From: Acidobacteriota bacterium
GTDB taxonomy: Bacteria; Acidobacteriota; Terriglobia; Bryobacterales; Bryobacteraceae
Direction of reading: 5' to 3'
Length of the DNA stretch: 6,811 nucleotides
NCBI GenBank assembly: GCA_947505565.1
Contig: CANNLB010000144.1
Location: forward strand, 1-6,811
The notes under the pieces are model-generated. The model had not been told where the DNA came from. It ran no database searches and saw only the letters and a program-made list of their open reading frames with translations. The translations under genes and the position numbers were made by a program. Each line of letters opens with the position of its first letter. The stretch's first letter is position 1. Positions 6,520 through 6,811 of this stretch are shown one piece after another.

Positions 6520-6811
6520 ATGGTTGGTTACGACGCAATTTCCGGATACGTATCCGCTCACCAAGCGCGGCTTCTCGACGAGCTGCTGGACTTTCTCCGC
6601 ATCCCTAGCGTCAGCACGCTGCCGGAGCACAAAGCCGACGTCGAACGCGCCGCCGAGTTCACCGCCGCCGCCCTCCGCGCCGTCGGCCTGCCCCACGTGG
6701 AGATCATTCAAACCGCGGGGCACCCGCTCGTCTACGCCGAAAGCCTGGCCGCCCCCGGCAAGCCCACCGTCCTCTGCTACGGCCACTACGACGTCCAACC
6801 CCCCGACCCCC
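6520..6811 (+). CDS. M20-family metallopeptidase (dipeptidase), N-terminal part
   Basis: Ninety-seven codons of an M20/M25/M40-type zinc peptidase are present, and the gene continues past the window edge. The opening [20 protein letters not shown] is the usual family N-terminus. [10 protein letters not shown] at 88-97 contains the first metal-ligand His (H89) and the catalytic-site Asp (D91) of the HxD motif; the wording is typical of dipeptidases acting on dipeptides or small amide substrates. No signal peptide is seen, so it is probably cytoplasmic. The ATG at 6520 is chosen because GGAG (6507-6510) lies 9 bases upstream; an in-frame ATG at 6505 would add MEKLP but has a poorer upstream site. 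It is divergent from the oxidoreductase, with 30 bp between the start codons. Codons end mainly in C. Confidence 0.92.
   Translation, partial: MVGYDAISGYVSAHQARLLDELLDFLRIPSVSTLPEHKADVERAAEFTAAALRAVGLPHVEIIQTAGHPLVYAESLAAPGKPTVLCYGHYDVQPPDP

Noticed and set aside
6514..6798. 94-codon minus-strand open frame at the right end
   Set aside because: Antisense to the M20 peptidase, which shows the [10 protein letters not shown] motif and a ribosome binding site.

Overview
The window looks like a stretch of an Acidobacteriota chromosome, probably Bryobacterales/Solibacter-like. The basis is a large Oar-type TonB-dependent receptor with an N-terminal carboxypeptidase-regulatory domain, a Tat-type secreted FAD-dependent oxidoreductase, and GC-rich codon use. 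This assignment is inferred from gene families only; no rRNA or taxonomic marker is present.

Layout: positions 1-159 hold the tail of an unidentified reading frame and a possible 38-codon ORF. Positions 160-308 are the leader of the receptor gene, with a clear ribosome binding site inside a possible hairpin. Positions 309-3377 (+) encode the 1022-residue receptor. The receptor gene meets, tail to tail, a minus-strand block: an ankyrin-repeat gene (3374-4186), a YoeB-family mRNA interferase toxin (4277-4534), its short YefM-like antitoxin (4531-4734) and an FAD-dependent oxidoreductase (4831-6489). A plus-strand M20-family peptidase starts 30 bp from the oxidoreductase start and runs off the right edge.

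The toxin and antitoxin form a standard overlapping two-gene module with antitoxin first. The ankyrin gene lies 90 bp downstream on the same strand and could be co-transcribed. The flanking genes share a strong C-over-G excess on the + strand whatever strand they are coded on. That excess disappears over the ankyrin/toxin/antitoxin segment, so this roughly 1.4 kb piece looks like an acquired insert between resident genes.

The most notable structure is at the 3' end of the ankyrin gene. A perfect 17-bp inverted repeat with a smaller nested stem lies where the last ankyrin repeat loses its consensus. Another frame of the same strand supplies a plausible ankyrin C-terminus (DVSRQWRKAAAVKAL...) ending exactly next to the receptor stop codon. 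This suggests a one-base frameshift, possibly produced by template switching at the palindrome. I found no wholly new multi-gene system here.
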